Positions 63,513-64,000 of a stretch of 64,000 nt of DNA are shown one piece after another. The notes below the pieces were generated by a model that did not search any database, was not told the DNA's origin, and saw only the letters and a program-made list of their open reading frames with translations. A program made the translations under genes and the position numbers. Source of the stretch: Fluviicoccus sp. (GTDB lineage Bacteria > Pseudomonadota > Gammaproteobacteria > Pseudomonadales > Moraxellaceae); NCBI RefSeq assembly GCF_030646115.1, contig NZ_JAUSMX010000019.1, forward strand, positions 1 to 64,000. Direction: 5' to 3'. Within the stretch, counting starts at the first letter, position 1, and every line of letters starts with the position of its first letter.

Positions 63513-64000
63513 ATGTTTTTCCCCACCGCCCCCTGGCCTGGCCTGTTGTATGTGATGACCGGCTTTGGCACCGTCTTGCTACTGGGCCTGACGCTGGTGC
63601 TGGGCGGCCAGGAGTCCACCCGGCTGGTGGCGGGTGCGCCCTTTGCGGTTTGGGTGTTGTGCGCGGTGTACATGGTGCGCGGTTTCCGGCTGGAGGGCCA
63701 GACGCTGTACATCAAGCGGCTGTTTCAGGAAACAGCCATTCCGCTGCAAGGCCTGGAGAAAGCCGAACATCGCCCGGCCGCACTGCTGGACGCGCGCCGC
63801 ACCCTGGGCAACGGCGGGTTGTTTGCCTTTACCGGTCATTTCAGCAACGCCACGTTGGGCAGTTTCCGCATGTATGCCACCGACCCGGCGCTGGCCGTGA
63901 CGCTGTACCTGCCCGACCGGATTGTGGTGGTGACCCCGGCCGACACGACCGCCTTCCTGAAAGCCGTGCAGCACCCGGAACCGGTGGCGGTGATTGATTA
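63513..64000 (+). CDS. Membrane protein with PH-like domain (runs to the window end)
   Basis: About 162 residues are visible. Two hydrophobic helices (about residues 8-26 and 37-51) are followed by a beta-rich segment (FRLEGQTLYIKRLFQETAIPL; LGSFRMYATDPALAVTLYLPDRIVVVTPADTTAFL) like the bacterial PH-fold domains of small membrane proteins. The last two visible bases are TA after ...VID, so the gene may stop at the very edge or continue. Function unknown. Confidence 0.65.
   Translation, partial: MFFPTAPWPGLLYVMTGFGTVLLLGLTLVLGGQESTRLVAGAPFAVWVLCAVYMVRGFRLEGQTLYIKRLFQETAIPLQGLEKAEHRPAALLDARRTLGNGGLFAFTGHFSNATLGSFRMYATDPALAVTLYLPDRIVVVTPADTTAFLKAVQHPEPVAVID

Overview
The window reads as a chromosomal segment from a free-living, GC-rich (roughly 60% by eye) Gram-negative proteobacterium. 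Three things point to a betaproteobacterium of the Neisseriales type or a close gammaproteobacterial relative: the H-NS protein with its short GRGKQPRWL tail, the ssb/MFS/divergent-uvrA block, and the rluD/divergent-bamD pair. I cannot settle genus or order from sequence alone. Coding density is very high and almost every gene is housekeeping or envelope-related. I see no prophage, insertion sequence, CRISPR array, tRNA or complete rRNA gene.

Layout. 1-190: a near-consensus promoter firing leftward out of the window, placed where an rRNA operon commonly follows tyrS. 189-9418: tyrS, anmK, erpA, a periplasmic binding-like protein, a phasin, purK-purE, two small membrane proteins, mpl and a small gene behind it. 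9480-9850: a hairpin repeat and an AT-richer orphan membrane gene. 9925-16230: ppa, cysK, a CPA2 cation/proton antiporter, a fold-III ornithine/lysine decarboxylase, beta-carbonic anhydrase and ppnP. 16330-27660: a molybdopterin oxidoreductase, apt with a nucleosidase, pirin, a nitroreductase, two tandem START-domain proteins, an ABC1 kinase, and a 2-oxoacid dehydrogenase operon (E1alpha, E1beta, E2) whose E1beta carries a one-base deletion. 27689-32270: type II secretion genes gspN-gspC-gspD followed by an FHA protein. 32427-37800: hns, ssb, an MFS transporter and uvrA. 37862-45953: a large lipoprotein, a wax ester synthase, then five tightly overlapping genes on alternating strands. 46108-52582: a flavin monooxygenase, lipoproteins, hslR, a secreted HDWE-motif protein, a porin and an HCCA-isomerase-like protein. 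52698-60734: D-2-hydroxyglutarate dehydrogenase divergent from serA, a third START protein, a TPR lipoprotein with an LpoB-like protein, rluD, bamD and an OsmC protein. 60741-64000: a lipase foldase-like gene, a c-di-GMP riboswitch, a secreted lipase and a PH-like gene cut by the window end.

How the parts fit. The most interesting theme is extracellular lipid use. A secreted lipase with a signal peptide and an Asp-rich, probably calcium-binding insert lies behind a well-formed GEMM-I (cyclic di-GMP) aptamer. A divergent foldase-like gene faces it, and a type II secretion module elsewhere in the window could export it. A wax ester synthase/DGAT and a phasin suggest that carbon is also stored as neutral lipid or polyester. 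The serA and D-2-hydroxyglutarate dehydrogenase pair fits the known coupling of serine synthesis to 2-hydroxyglutarate recycling.
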